A stretch of 64,000 nucleotides of DNA from DAOUKH01 sp965261455. GTDB lineage: Bacteria; Chloroflexota; Dehalococcoidia; SHYB01. Within the stretch, counting starts at the first letter, position 1, and every line of letters begins with the position of its first letter. Below the pieces are notes generated by a model. The model was not told the DNA's origin, searched no databases, and saw only the letters and a list, made by a program, of their open reading frames with translations. Shown here piece after piece: positions 1 to 8,176 of the stretch. The stretch lies in NCBI GenBank assembly GCA_965261455.1, contig OZ253453.1:496001-560000 (forward strand). Reading direction: 5' to 3'. The position numbers were made by a program, and so were the translations under genes.

Positions 1-418
1 GATAGTCCGGCCTGTCCATCGAGACGGCGCGCTTCTCGGCGACCCACTTGTTGATGCCGCCGTCGAGCACCCTGCAGCGGGCGTGGCCGTAGTAGGCCAG
101 CATCCACCAGAGACGGGCCGCCGTGTGGCCGCCCTCCGAGTCGTAGGCCACCACAAGCGTCTCGTTCCCGATGCCGAGGCCGCCCAGGAGCTCGGCGGCC
201 TGCTCCGGCGGCATGACGTGAAGCCGGTCGCCGGGATCTTTCACGTAGCCGGCCCTATCGTCGCGGCCGATGCTGACCGCGCCGGGGATGTGGGCGCGGT
301 CGTAGGCCTCGCGGGGACCCATGTCCACGATGCGGATGTCGGGCCGGTTCAGCCGCTCGGCGAGCCACTGCGTCTCGGCGAGCATCTGCGGGTTGACGTA
401 ACCGCGGTCGTCGGGCAC
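1..418 (-). CDS. Rhodanese-type sulfurtransferase, 3' part cut by window edge
   Basis: The minus strand is open from a GTG at 418 to the window edge (139 codons). The GTG follows an AGGAG ribosome-binding site by seven bases. The translation has the N-terminal rhodanese fold of thiosulfate/3-mercaptopyruvate sulfurtransferases: IRIVDMGPREAYDRAHIPGA near residues 28-47, then VVAYDSEGGHTAARLWWMLAYYGH and VLDGGINKW. Two-domain members have an inactive N-terminal half and a catalytic Cys in the C-terminal half, which lies outside the window, so activity cannot be judged. Family members move sulfane sulfur to cyanide or thiol acceptors in the cytoplasm. It is divergent from the CoA-transferase gene at 544. 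Confidence 0.85.
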   Translation of the reverse strand, partial: MPDDRGYVNPQMLAETQWLAERLNRPDIRIVDMGPREAYDRAHIPGAVSIGRDDRAGYVKDPGDRLHVMPPEQAAELLGGLGIGNETLVVAYDSEGGHTAARLWWMLAYYGHARCRVLDGGINKWVAEKRAVSMDRPDY

Positions 419-433
419 GGCGGCGCTCCTGGC

Positions 434-439
434 TATAAT
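434..439 (+). promoter_or_regulatory. Candidate -10 box TATAAT before CoA-transferase gene
   Basis: A perfect TATAAT inside GGCTATAATG lies about 105 bases before the ATG at 544, between divergent genes. No convincing -35 box is seen at 17 bp. The same GCTAnnAT context recurs before several genes in this window. Confidence 0.4.
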
Positions 440-543
440 GTGGCCGCGTAGCCGCGGCTCGCCGTCCATTCTACACGTCCACGGCTATCGAGCCCCCCGC
501 CCGTGGCAAGGACTCCGGCGCGGCGGGACGGAAGGAGCACGCC

Positions 544-1737
544 ATGCCCGGACCCCTGGACGGGATCACTGTCCTCGACCTCACCCGCATCCTCGCCGGC
601 CCGTTCTGCACGATGACGCTCGGCGACCTCGGGGCCGAGGTCATCAAGATCGAGCACCCCAACGGGGGCGATCCCGCGCGGGGCAATGGCCCATTCGTCG
701 AGGGCTACAGCTCGTACTTCCTCAGCGTTAACCGGGGCAAGCGCAGCGTGACGCTCGATCTCCACACGAGCCGGGGCGTGGAGCTCCTGCGCCGGCTCGC
801 CGAGAAGGCCGACGTCCTCGTCGAAAACTTCAGGCCCGGCACCATGGACCGGTTCGGCCTCGGGCCCGAAGACCTGGTGCGCCGGGCGCCCGGGCTCATC
901 TACTGCTCGATCTCCGGCTTTGGACAGACGGGCCCCTACGCCGGCCTGCCCGCCCTCGACATCATCGTCCAGGGCATGGGCGGTATCATGAGCATCACCG
1001 GCGAACCCGGCGGTCCCCCCGTCCGGCCCGGCACCTCCATCGGCGACATTGCCGGTGGACTCTACGGCGCCGTTGGCGTCCTCTCGGCCCTGGTCGAGCG
1101 CGCCGTCAGCGGCAAGGGCCAGCACGTCGACATCGGCATGATGGACTGCCAACTCGCCATACAGGAAAACGCACTTGCCCGTTTCTTCGCCACCGGCGAA
1201 GTCCCCGGCCCTATCGGCACCCGCCATCCCATCGCCACCCCCTTCCAGGCCTTCGAAGCCGCTGACGGCTGGATTGTCGTCGCCGTCTTCGGCGGGCTCA
1301 ACGACCGCTGGCCCCTCTTCTGCGCCGTCATCGACCGCGTCGACCTCATCGACGACCCCGACTACGAGACCGGATGGACGCGTACCCAGCACTACGATCG
1401 GCTCGCACCCGTCCTCAACGAGGCGCTGCGCGCCCGCACCGTCGATGACTGGGTCGCTCGTTTTCGGGAAGCCGACATCCCCTGCGGGCCGCTCAACCGC
1501 ATCGACCAAGTCGCCGCCGATCCGCAGGTCGCGGCCCGCGGCATGATCGTCGAGGCCCAGGGGCCCGGCGGCGAAAAGCTCAAGGTCGTCGCCAGTCCGG
1601 TTAATCTCAGCCGAACTACCTTACCCGTCCCCAGCGCCTCCCCAGGGTTGGGCGACGACACGGCGTGGGCGCTCGGCGGCCTCCTCGGCGTGGACGACAC
1701 CGAAATCGAGGCCCTGCGCCGCGAAGGCGTGGTATAA
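544..1737 (+). CDS. CaiB/BaiF CoA-transferase family III protein (single domain)
   Basis: A 397-residue family III CoA-transferase, which moves CoA between a thioester and a free carboxylic acid through an aspartyl-CoA intermediate. Family landmarks are the N-terminal PLDGITVLDLTRILAGPFC, AEVIKIE at 31-37, VLVENFRPGT at 91-100 and SISGFGQTGPY near 122-132. The Asp equivalent to Asp169 of formyl-CoA transferase is present (D168 in SIGDIAGG). Length is normal for the family. The ATG follows GGAAGGAG by about seven bases. It stands alone between a divergent rhodanese and a convergent korB, with a strong hairpin terminator just after the stop. The substrate acid cannot be told from sequence. Confidence 0.92.
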   Translation: MPGPLDGITVLDLTRILAGPFCTMTLGDLGAEVIKIEHPNGGDPARGNGPFVEGYSSYFLSVNRGKRSVTLDLHTSRGVELLRRLAEKADVLVENFRPGTMDRFGLGPEDLVRRAPGLIYCSISGFGQTGPYAGLPALDIIVQGMGGIMSITGEPGGPPVRPGTSIGDIAGGLYGAVGVLSALVERAVSGKGQHVDIGMMDCQLAIQENALARFFATGEVPGPIGTRHPIATPFQAFEAADGWIVVAVFGGLNDRWPLFCAVIDRVDLIDDPDYETGWTRTQHYDRLAPVLNEALRARTVDDWVARFREADIPCGPLNRIDQVAADPQVAARGMIVEAQGPGGEKLKVVASPVNLSRTTLPVPSASPGLGDDTAWALGGLLGVDDTEIEALRREGVV

Positions 1738-1741
1738 CGAG

Positions 1742-1767
1742 AAAGGGCCTCCCTGCGGAGGCCCTTT
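1742..1767. terminator. Bidirectional intrinsic terminator between convergent genes
   Basis: Perfect 11-bp inverted repeat AAAGGGCCTCC / GGAGGCCCTTT around a CTGC loop. It begins four bases after the CoA-transferase stop and lies 22 bases from the korB stop. The A/T ends suit termination in both directions. Confidence 0.85.
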
Positions 1768-1789
1768 GAATTTCGCGGTCGCGCCGACG

Positions 1790-2659
1790 CTAGGCCATGA
1801 ACGAGTCCACGAGCTCTGCTGCCGTGCGCTCTTTGCCCTTAGACGCGGCGATCTTCACCCGCTCGTGGAACGGCGTCGAGTCGGGCCGCTCGTAGAAGAC
1901 GCCCAGAGGGATGCCCTCCGCGCGGGTGAGCGCGCGGGCCTGGTCGAGGTCGGTGGGGTCGTGGTCCTCGCCGATGTCCCACGCTATGGGCTCGATACCC
2001 TTGCGGCGGTTGCCGCGCAGGAGTTCGTGGGTGTCGTTGTACGTGGTGCACGGCGATTGCACGTGGACCATGGAGAAGCCTCGGTGCTCCATCCCACGGG
2101 TGATCAGGCCGGCGAGGTCTTTGACCTTGCTGGAGTAGGAGTTGGCGACATAGGACATCCCTAGGGTCAGATAGAAGTCCAAGGGATTCAGCTGGGACTC
2201 GACCTTGCCAAAGGGCGTGGTTGACGTAACCGCGTCGAACTGGGTGGTGGGGGAGCTCTGCCCCTTGGTCAGGCCGTAGACGCCGTTGTCCATGACGACC
2301 ACGGTCACGTCGAGGTTGCGGGCCGCCTGAGGACCAATGTGCTCGGCACCGATGCTGAGGAAGTCGCCGTCGCCCGCCACGACCACCACGTTGAGCTCGG
2401 GGCGGCTCATCTTGATGCCCATCGCGACGGGGAGGGTGCGCCCGTGGACGCCGTGAATCCCGAAGGGGTGCTGATCGGCTTCAAGCAGATGCACCATGTT
2501 GCCCGAGCAGCCGATGCCCGCGACGACGACCGTCCGCTCCGCCGGCTCCTCGGTCTTCACCAGCCAGTCCTGAAGCGCGAACTCGAGCGCGCGGCGGACG
2601 CCGAAGTCCCCGCACCCGGGGCACCATTCGAAGTCATATTCGAGGTTTCGCTTACTCAT
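1790..2659 (-). CDS. korB: 2-oxoacid:ferredoxin oxidoreductase, beta (TPP) subunit
   Basis: This 289-residue beta subunit binds thiamine diphosphate and oxidatively decarboxylates a 2-oxoacid to acyl-CoA, passing electrons to ferredoxin. WCPGCG at 12-17, GIGCSG at 48-53 and a later SPC give the four Cys expected for one 4Fe-4S cluster. The TPP motif is GDGD at 96-99 followed by NGVYGLTKGQ at 125-134. Length and the absence of a fused ferredoxin domain match the two-subunit Kor/For type. It overlaps the alpha-gamma subunit gene by four bases, so the two are translationally coupled. 2-Oxoglutarate is the commonest substrate of this type, but pyruvate or branched 2-oxoacids are possible. Confidence 0.93.
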   Translation of the reverse strand: MSKRNLEYDFEWCPGCGDFGVRRALEFALQDWLVKTEEPAERTVVVAGIGCSGNMVHLLEADQHPFGIHGVHGRTLPVAMGIKMSRPELNVVVVAGDGDFLSIGAEHIGPQAARNLDVTVVVMDNGVYGLTKGQSSPTTQFDAVTSTTPFGKVESQLNPLDFYLTLGMSYVANSYSSKVKDLAGLITRGMEHRGFSMVHVQSPCTTYNDTHELLRGNRRKGIEPIAWDIGEDHDPTDLDQARALTRAEGIPLGVFYERPDSTPFHERVKIAASKGKERTAAELVDSFMA

Positions 2660-4374
2660 ACGGTCACGCCTTCTTTCTTACCCGATTCCAGCCGCGCTTG
2701 GATTCTGGCGACGAGCTTCTGTCTCGTAAACGGCAGTCCCGTGTATTGGGTGATCGACTCGGCACGGACGCCGAGCCCCCGCAGCACGGAGGAGAACTGG
2801 CCGAGGTAGTTGAGCTCAGGGACGATGACAAGCTCCTTGCTCCGGAGCTCGTCGAGCAGGGCCGGCGGGAGCGGGTTGAGGAACATCGTGTAGCACCAAC
2901 CGATGTTGACGTCCATGCGGCGCAGCTCGTCATACGCCTCGCGGGCGGAACCTTTCGAGCCGCCCCACGGCGTGACGACGACGGGCGCGTCGGAGTTCTC
3001 CGACTCGTAGGAGCCGTCTTCGAGAAGCTTGAGCTTGGCGAAACGGCGCTCCGTCATCTCGACGTGGCGCTTCGGCATATGCGTGGTGTCGCCCATCGGG
3101 TCGTGCTCGCTCGCGTTGGCCACGTACGCGCCGGGGCCGCCTGGCACGGGCATGTCGCTTACGCCGGCGCCTTCGTACCGCAGATAGCCGTTGTTTCCCC
3201 GATAGACGCGTCGGGTCTCGGGGGTGATCTTGCTCAGGTCGGGCTTGGGAATGTTCTGGCGGCGCTCGGCCAGCATCATCTCGGAGAGCAGGACGACGGG
3301 CCCCTGGTAGCGCTCGGCCCAGTTGACGGCATTGACGGCGGCGTAGAAGCACTCCTCGACGGAGCCCGGGGCGATGACGGGCATGCGCACGTCGCCGTGG
3401 GAGGGGTTCAGGGCGGCCAGAAGGTCGGACTGCTCGGTCTTCGTGGGGAGGCCCGTCGCCGGACCCCCGCGCTGCACGTTCACCACCACGAGGGGGATCT
3501 CCGCCATCCACGCCAGCCCCATCCCTTCGCTCATCAGAGAGAACCCCGGCCCGGCCGTCGAGGTCATCGCCTTCTTCCCGGCGTAGCCCGCGCCGACGAT
3601 GGCGTTGATCGATTCGATCTCGGAGCTTGCCTGGTACACGAACTTGCCCTCGCCAACCAAGTTCTGCTCCATGAAGACCAGGATCGTCGTCGCGGGGGAA
3701 ATGGGGTAGCCGACGAAGACCTCAAGCCCCGCGGCGACGGCCCCCAGCGAGATTGCGTCGTTGCCGCGCACGTTGATCTGCGGTGCCTCGCTGGGCGCAG
3801 GGGGTTCGAGCTCGCCCAGCGAGAACGAACGCTTCGCGGCCTCTTCGCGCCCCAGGCCTAGGGCTTGGATGTTGGAGGTGATGATCTGTTCGTCGTCGGG
3901 GCGGCCGCGGGAGAAGCGCTTCTTCACGAATTCGGTCAGATAGCTCTCGGGCCAGGTGACGAGCTGAGCGAGGGCGCCGAGAACCACCATGTTGGCGGCG
4001 CGGAGGTTGCCCGTCGAACGGCCCAGTTCGTCGAAGGGGATGCCGAGGACGGAGGGATCGGCGGCGATGGAAAAGGCCGCGGAGTCGTAGACCACGACGC
4101 CCCCGCCGCGGACCTCACCGCGGTGGGTCTCGTAGGAGGTCTCGTTAAAGGCCACCAGCACGTCGAGCAAGTCGCCGGAGGTCAGGATCGGCGCGGTTGA
4201 GATCCGGGCCTGGGCCCACGTGGGGCCGCCGACAATCTGGGAAGGGAAGGTGACGAAGGTCATCGTGTGATAGCCGACCTGGGAGGCGGCCTGCGCCAAA
4301 GCCTCCGCGGCCGTGACCATTCCCTGACCGCCCTCTCCGGCGAAGCGCACGACGAAGTCTCGCTGCTGTTCCAT
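2656..4374 (-). CDS. korA: 2-oxoacid:ferredoxin oxidoreductase, fused gamma-alpha subunit
   Basis: A 572-residue subunit with the gamma domain first (about 10-185, RFAGEGGQGMV at the start, QIVGGPTWAQARIS) and the alpha domain after about 195. The alpha part shows the GYPISPATT substrate-site motif, an ISAxx/TSTAGPGFSLM region and a C-terminal ELNYLGQFSSVLR segment. This gamma-alpha order is typical of KorA from aerobic and microaerophilic bacteria. A GAGAGG ribosome-binding site lies just before the ATG. The gene is the first of a korA-korB pair and is preceded by a 370-bp leader that holds a candidate structured RNA. The exact 2-oxoacid is not determined. Confidence 0.92.
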   Translation of the reverse strand: MEQQRDFVVRFAGEGGQGMVTAAEALAQAASQVGYHTMTFVTFPSQIVGGPTWAQARISTAPILTSGDLLDVLVAFNETSYETHRGEVRGGGVVVYDSAAFSIAADPSVLGIPFDELGRSTGNLRAANMVVLGALAQLVTWPESYLTEFVKKRFSRGRPDDEQIITSNIQALGLGREEAAKRSFSLGELEPPAPSEAPQINVRGNDAISLGAVAAGLEVFVGYPISPATTILVFMEQNLVGEGKFVYQASSEIESINAIVGAGYAGKKAMTSTAGPGFSLMSEGMGLAWMAEIPLVVVNVQRGGPATGLPTKTEQSDLLAALNPSHGDVRMPVIAPGSVEECFYAAVNAVNWAERYQGPVVLLSEMMLAERRQNIPKPDLSKITPETRRVYRGNNGYLRYEGAGVSDMPVPGGPGAYVANASEHDPMGDTTHMPKRHVEMTERRFAKLKLLEDGSYESENSDAPVVVTPWGGSKGSAREAYDELRRMDVNIGWCYTMFLNPLPPALLDELRSKELVIVPELNYLGQFSSVLRGLGVRAESITQYTGLPFTRQKLVARIQARLESGKKEGVTV

Positions 4375-4538
4375 GGCCTCTCTCTTCTTAGAAGGGTTTG
4401 TCTGGGTGCGCGGCGCCCTTGGGCAGACGCGGGCGCTCGCGTTGTCGTTTATTGGGGCGCGCGGGGCTGGAAACGGCTGTCTCTCGCATAGGGGTGAGGG
4501 CGTTTGTGCCGCAGTTCACAAGCTGGATTCACGGCCAT

Positions 4539-4649
4539 AAAAAAAGGCCCCTCGGGGACCTGTGTGTGACCAGAACTGCTGCGCTTGACCGCTCCAACGC
4601 GGGGCCTTTTCCGCCAGTGAGCCCGAAGACCCAAATCAACTAGCTGGCG
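4539..4649 (-). ncRNA. Candidate structured RNA or leader with terminator, upstream of korA
   Basis: Read on the minus strand, an extended -10 box at 4653-4661 is followed by several stems. A CGCCAG/CTGGCG stem (4644-4649 with 4612-4617) encloses a UUCG tetraloop hairpin (4619-4632). A 10-bp stem AAAAGGCCCC/GGGGCCTTTT pairs 4601-4610 with 4542-4551. A competing local hairpin at 4546-4560 is directly followed by seven U (4539-4545). This makes an about 110-nt transcript or a korA attenuator plausible. It lies downstream of the cysteine-hydrolase gene and could simply be its terminator. No known RNA family was recognised: SRP, 6S and T-box consensus sequences were looked for and not seen. Confidence 0.45.
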
Positions 4650-4652
4650 CAA

Positions 4653-4661
4653 AGTATAGCA
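4653..4661 (-). promoter_or_regulatory. Extended -10 promoter box (TGCTATACT)
   Basis: The minus strand reads TGC-TATACT, an extended -10 element, about 280 bases before korA and just before the structured RNA candidate. No clear -35 hexamer is seen, as is common with extended -10 promoters. Confidence 0.5.
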
Positions 4662-4744
4662 TAGGTTATGGAATTTCGCCCGTGACCTTCACCGCCGCCC
4701 TCGGCAACTGGAGACGCCGGGGGCGGCTTGGGGACGGCGCGCCG

Positions 4745-5398
4745 CTAGTTCGTCCCCAGCGGCACGTTCCACGTCTCGGCGATAGCGTCAGACGTGGTCA
4801 GGAAGCCGACGTTCCGCAGGCAGTAGCGGATGGCCTGCTCGGCGTACTCCGGAGGGTCGCCCGCCATGCAGTCGGTGGGGAAAAGCGCGACGTAGCCCCG
4901 GTTCACCGCTTCGATCGCCGAGCCGGTGATGTTCACGTTGACCGAGACGCCGCAAAAGACCACCGTCTTGATCCCCGTGTTGCGCAGGTAGTTGTCGAGG
5001 CCGCTCTCGTAGAACGAGGTCATGCCGTGCCCGCGGGAGACGACGATGTCCCCCTCCTTCGGCGCGAGCTCGTCGACGATCTGCGCCGCCTCCGACCCGT
5101 GGGACATCCCCGTGCCTTTCTCGAGGTTCTTCACCCGGGCAATGCGCAGGAGGAGCGGCGTGTTGCCGGGGTCTCCCCACCCGTTCGCGTCTTTCTCGAC
5201 GGTGCAGTGGTAGACCTTGACGCCCGCCGCACGCGCCGCGTCGAGGAAGCGGGCGATGTTGTTCAGCTTCCCGCTGTCGCGGATCGAGCGCACCAGCCCT
5301 TCGAGCGCCGCTCCCTCCCCAATGACGCCGTTCTGGCACTCGCTGACAAGGACGGCGGTGGTCGACGGTTCGAGGAACTCGGTGAGATCGAACGGCAT
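4745..5398 (-). CDS. Isochorismatase-fold (cysteine hydrolase-like) protein, atypical triad
   Basis: The 217 residues follow the isochorismatase/nicotinamidase fold from the first strand (AVLVSECQNGVIG, 15-27) to the VVFCGVSVNVNITGSAIEA segment. The family triad is Asp, Lys, Cys. By position this protein has E20 for Asp, R122 (VVSRGHGMTSF) for Lys and N156 (GVSVNVNI) for the nucleophilic Cys. It therefore cannot use the usual chemistry unless C21 or C149 substitutes. The fold call is firm but the function is open. GGGAGG precedes the ATG. It is a single gene, with 370 bp to korA downstream and a 383-bp gap upstream. Confidence 0.8.
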   Translation of the reverse strand: MPFDLTEFLEPSTTAVLVSECQNGVIGEGAALEGLVRSIRDSGKLNNIARFLDAARAAGVKVYHCTVEKDANGWGDPGNTPLLLRIARVKNLEKGTGMSHGSEAAQIVDELAPKEGDIVVSRGHGMTSFYESGLDNYLRNTGIKTVVFCGVSVNVNITGSAIEAVNRGYVALFPTDCMAGDPPEYAEQAIRYCLRNVGFLTTSDAIAETWNVPLGTN

Positions 5399-5635
5399 GG
5401 GGGGCCTCCCGAAGCGCGGAATGCTCGGAATCTAGAAGCGCCGCCGCCGCCTGTCAAGCGCCGGGCCCTCGCACCCCCGCCGCCCCGGCCAAGAATTCCA
5501 GCAAACGCAGGATCTAGCCCCTCCATAGAGCCTTCCCTTACGGTGGCCCTCCCCCCCCCCCAGGCCTGTCTCCCTCTGGGCTTTCCCTTACCGGGAGCGA
5601 CTGCCAAGGCCGCCCGCGGGCGGCGCTCTCGAAGA

Positions 5636-5664
5636 TTGACAAAAGCGGGAGCCCCCTTTACCCT
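5636..5664 (+). promoter_or_regulatory. Sigma70-type promoter of the ABC permease operon
   Basis: TTGACA at 5636-5641, a 17-bp spacer, then TACCCT at 5659-5664. The start codon of the first permease is about 118 bases downstream. The -35 box is a perfect consensus; the -10 box is GC-rich but keeps TA at the start and T at the end. Confidence 0.6.
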
Positions 5665-5675
5665 CCCCACCACCC

Positions 5676-5699
5676 GCGCCTGAACGCATATACAGGCGC
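5676..5699. promoter_or_regulatory. Inverted repeat, possible operator, before ABC permeases
   Basis: GCGCCTG and CAGGCGC arms separated by ten bases lie just downstream of the predicted -10 box, near the transcription start. It could be an operator or a leader hairpin; there is no direct evidence for either. Confidence 0.35.
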
Positions 5700-5781
5700 T
5701 GTTCACGCAAACTTTTTTCATGTAACGGTCTTCGGGCTTCGCAGGCCAAGCAGACGACCATTCTCCTCAGGAAGGGAGAAC

Positions 5782-6783
5782 ATGCGCCAGTACGCCGCCC
5801 GCCGCGTGGTCATCATGTTCCCGGTCCTGTTCCTCGTGACGGTGCTCGCCGCGGGGCTGATCCGGCTGGCGCCGGGCGACGCGGTGGTACAGTCGGCGGC
5901 GGAGGCCAACGCCACGCTGACGCAAGAGGAGCTGGTGGCGATCCGGGCCGAGCTCGGCCTCGACCGCCCCTTCCACTGCCAGTACTTCGACTGGATTGGA
6001 ATTGGCGGCATTAGCTTCCTCGGCTGTGATGATGCGGACTGGAGCGGCATCATCACGGGCGACCTCGGCCAATCGCTCACGCCGGGCCGCATCGAGGTCT
6101 CCGAGATCCTCTCGAAGTCGGTTCCGATCAGCATTGAGCTGGGCGTCATTGCGATGGTGATCTCGCTGTTCGTCGCGGTCCCCATCGGGGTCTGGTCGGC
6201 CATCCGGCAGGACAGTCTGAGCGACTACCTCGGCCGGCTCTTCTCGATCAGCGGGCTTTCGATCCCCGACTTCATCATCGGCTCCATGGTGATCCTCTTC
6301 GGGGCCATTTGGCTCAGGTGGACGCCGCCGCTCACCTATTCCGGGTTTTTCGAAGACCCCAGCGAGAACATCAAAATCATGATGACGCCCGCGCTCATCA
6401 TCGGCGTCCGGCTCTCCTCGATTACGATGCGGATGCTGCGCTCGACGATGCTGGAAGTTCTCCGGCAGGACTACGTGCGCACCGCGTGGGCCAAGGGGCT
6501 CCGCGAGCGGTCGGTCATCGTCCGCCATGTGCTCAAGAACGCCTTCATTCCGGTGATCACCGTCGTGGGCAGCCAGCTCGGCTTCCTGTTCGGCGGCGTG
6601 GTAATTATCGAGACCATCTTCAACCTACCCGGTCTCGGCAGGTCGCTGATCCAAGCGATCAACAGCCGCGACCTGCCGATGGTCCAATCAGGCGTGCTCA
6701 TCATTTCCGTCTTCTTCGTGGTCATTAATCTGTTGGTCGACCTGTCCTACGCATGGTTCGACCCGCGCATTAGGTATGAATAG
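5782..6783 (+). CDS. ABC transporter permease, DppB/OppB type
   Basis: A 333-residue inner-membrane permease of the peptide/nickel ABC family. The N-terminal RRVVIMFPVLFLVTVLAAG membrane segment is followed by RLAPGD, and the later EVLRQDYVRTAWAKGLRE is the coupling-helix (EAA-like) motif that meets the ATPase. Typical C-terminal helices follow GVVIIETIFNLPGLG. The first extracytoplasmic loop carries two Cys (PFHCQ and LGCDD), unusual for DppB. AGGAAGGGAG precedes the ATG. The dppC-like gene starts three bases after the stop. No solute-binding protein or ATPase genes are in the window, so the substrate (peptide, metal chelate, sugar) is unknown. Confidence 0.92.
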   Translation: MRQYAARRVVIMFPVLFLVTVLAAGLIRLAPGDAVVQSAAEANATLTQEELVAIRAELGLDRPFHCQYFDWIGIGGISFLGCDDADWSGIITGDLGQSLTPGRIEVSEILSKSVPISIELGVIAMVISLFVAVPIGVWSAIRQDSLSDYLGRLFSISGLSIPDFIIGSMVILFGAIWLRWTPPLTYSGFFEDPSENIKIMMTPALIIGVRLSSITMRMLRSTMLEVLRQDYVRTAWAKGLRERSVIVRHVLKNAFIPVITVVGSQLGFLFGGVVIIETIFNLPGLGRSLIQAINSRDLPMVQSGVLIISVFFVVINLLVDLSYAWFDPRIRYE

Positions 6784-6786
6784 CCC

Positions 6787-8130
6787 GTGATAGACCGGGA
6801 ACAACAGGAACAACAAGTTACGCTCGGCTTCCTCGTGTCGTATGCGGTGGGTGTCGTCGCCGCCGGTACTGGTTGGTTCTGGCGCTTCTTAAGAAACAAG
6901 CCGCTGGGCGGAGTTTCCGCGCTCATCATTCTCTCCTTCATCGTGATTGCGATCTTCGGTCCGCTCCTGATCGCTCCCTACGACCCCGACCAACTCTTCC
7001 CGGTTAAGGACGCCCCGGCTCCGCAGCTGCAGGCCCCGCGCCTCGCCTCGGGGTCGATCACCACCCAGTCGTTCACCACGATTGATTTCTGCAACGCCAA
7101 TCCGGGGGCGTGCATAGAGAGCGACGGCGCACTGCAGTTCTTCGAGGTGAAGAAGCGAAACCTCGTGACCAAGGAGTTCTGCGACGCGACGCCGGGGGCC
7201 TGCCATCTCGAAAGGGACGCCGAGGGCAACGTGCAGTATCCCGCCGTGGCCTTGAGCATCGTCACGACGCTGGACTACTGCGACGCGAATCCCGGGCGCT
7301 GCGTGACCTTAACGGAGGAGGAGTGCGCCGAGAAGCCGGAGACCTGTCATCTTGCGAGCGACGGCGCCCGGTACAAGCTCATCCCGGTGAAGTCCGACGC
7401 GAACGAATCGCCGAACCTCGACCATTGGCTCGGCACCGACAATCTGGGCCGCTCGGTGCTCTCCCGCGCCATTTACGGCGCGCGCATCTCGCTCTACGTC
7501 GGCATCCTCGCGGTGCTGATCTCAACGGGGACAGGCACCGTGATCGGCCTCGTCACCGGCTTCTTCGAAGGCGCGCTCGACTTCATCGTCCAGCGGTTCA
7601 TCGACGCGCTCCAGGCCTTCCCCGCCCTCATCCTCGCCTTGGGCATCATCGCCATCAAGGGGCCGAGCATCCAAAATGCCCTATTTGTCATTGCGGTGGT
7701 GCTGATACCGACGACGGCGCGTGTGGTGCGCGGCACGGTGCTGTCGCTGAAGCAGAATGCCTATGTGGAGGCGAGCCGCGCCCTCGGCGCCTCCAACTAC
7801 CGCGTCATGTTCCGTCACATCTTGCCCAACGCCATGGCCCCAGTGATCGTGCAGGCGTCGATCCTGCTCGGCGCGACGATCATCTTCGAGGCCTCGCTGA
7901 GCTTCCTCGGGGCCGGCGCCAAGCCCACGGACCCGTCGTGGGGCGCGATGATCAGCGGCAATGCGGGCTCCGGCGTGAACGCGATTCACGACTACGAACA
8001 ATTCCCGTGGCTGGCCATCACCCCCGCTGTCCTGATCAGCCTTTCGGTCCTCTCCTTCAACCTGCTTGGCGACGCGGTGCGGGACGTGCTCGATCCCAGG
8101 CTCAGAGGCGGCGGAGGCAGACTCCGCTAG
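6787..8130 (+). CDS. ABC transporter permease, DppC/OppC type with long Cys-repeat insertion
   Basis: A GTG start three bases after the dppB-like stop opens a 447-residue protein, about 150 longer than usual DppC. The membrane anchor (42-63, ending GPLLIAPYDPDQ) and the permease core (from about 210, LDHWLGTDNLGRSVLSR, with ASRALGASNYRVMFRHILPN as coupling motif) are normal. Between them lies an extra extracytoplasmic segment (about 75-205) with four CX6C units at C102/C109, C132/C139, C165/C172 and C180/C187. The insertion should face outside and may form disulfide loops or bind metal. Its position between membrane helix 1 and the core argues against an assembly error. Confidence 0.92.
   Translation: MIDREQQEQQVTLGFLVSYAVGVVAAGTGWFWRFLRNKPLGGVSALIILSFIVIAIFGPLLIAPYDPDQLFPVKDAPAPQLQAPRLASGSITTQSFTTIDFCNANPGACIESDGALQFFEVKKRNLVTKEFCDATPGACHLERDAEGNVQYPAVALSIVTTLDYCDANPGRCVTLTEEECAEKPETCHLASDGARYKLIPVKSDANESPNLDHWLGTDNLGRSVLSRAIYGARISLYVGILAVLISTGTGTVIGLVTGFFEGALDFIVQRFIDALQAFPALILALGIIAIKGPSIQNALFVIAVVLIPTTARVVRGTVLSLKQNAYVEASRALGASNYRVMFRHILPNAMAPVIVQASILLGATIIFEASLSFLGAGAKPTDPSWGAMISGNAGSGVNAIHDYEQFPWLAITPAVLISLSVLSFNLLGDAVRDVLDPRLRGGGGRLR
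7078..7356 (+). repeat. Four-fold CX6C repeat within DppC-like protein
   Basis: Residues 98-190 repeat the pattern T-x-(D/E)-(F/Y)-C-(D/N)-A-(N/T)-P-G-x-C: FCNANPGAC, FCDATPGAC, YCDANPGRC and a diverged ECAEKPETC. Repeats 2 and 4 both continue CHL. Each pair of Cys is exactly seven residues apart. The DNA of the repeats differs, so the duplications are old and held at protein level. Confidence 0.85.
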
Positions 8131-8176
8131 CGGTCCCAGTGGGACTACAGATCCGCAATTAGGAGGCCGGCACAGT

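Larger units (their letters stand above)
5399..5781. other. Intergenic region between divergent genes, no gene seen
   Basis: No coding sequence is seen. It holds a run of ten C near 5550, a good plus-strand promoter at 5636 and an inverted repeat at 5676, all upstream of the ABC permease operon. Confidence 0.6.

Noticed and set aside
5548..5560. Poly-C runs (near 5550, 8641, 44020) as functional switches
   Set aside because: They lie in intergenic C-rich DNA away from promoter spacers or coding frames, so phase variation is not supported.
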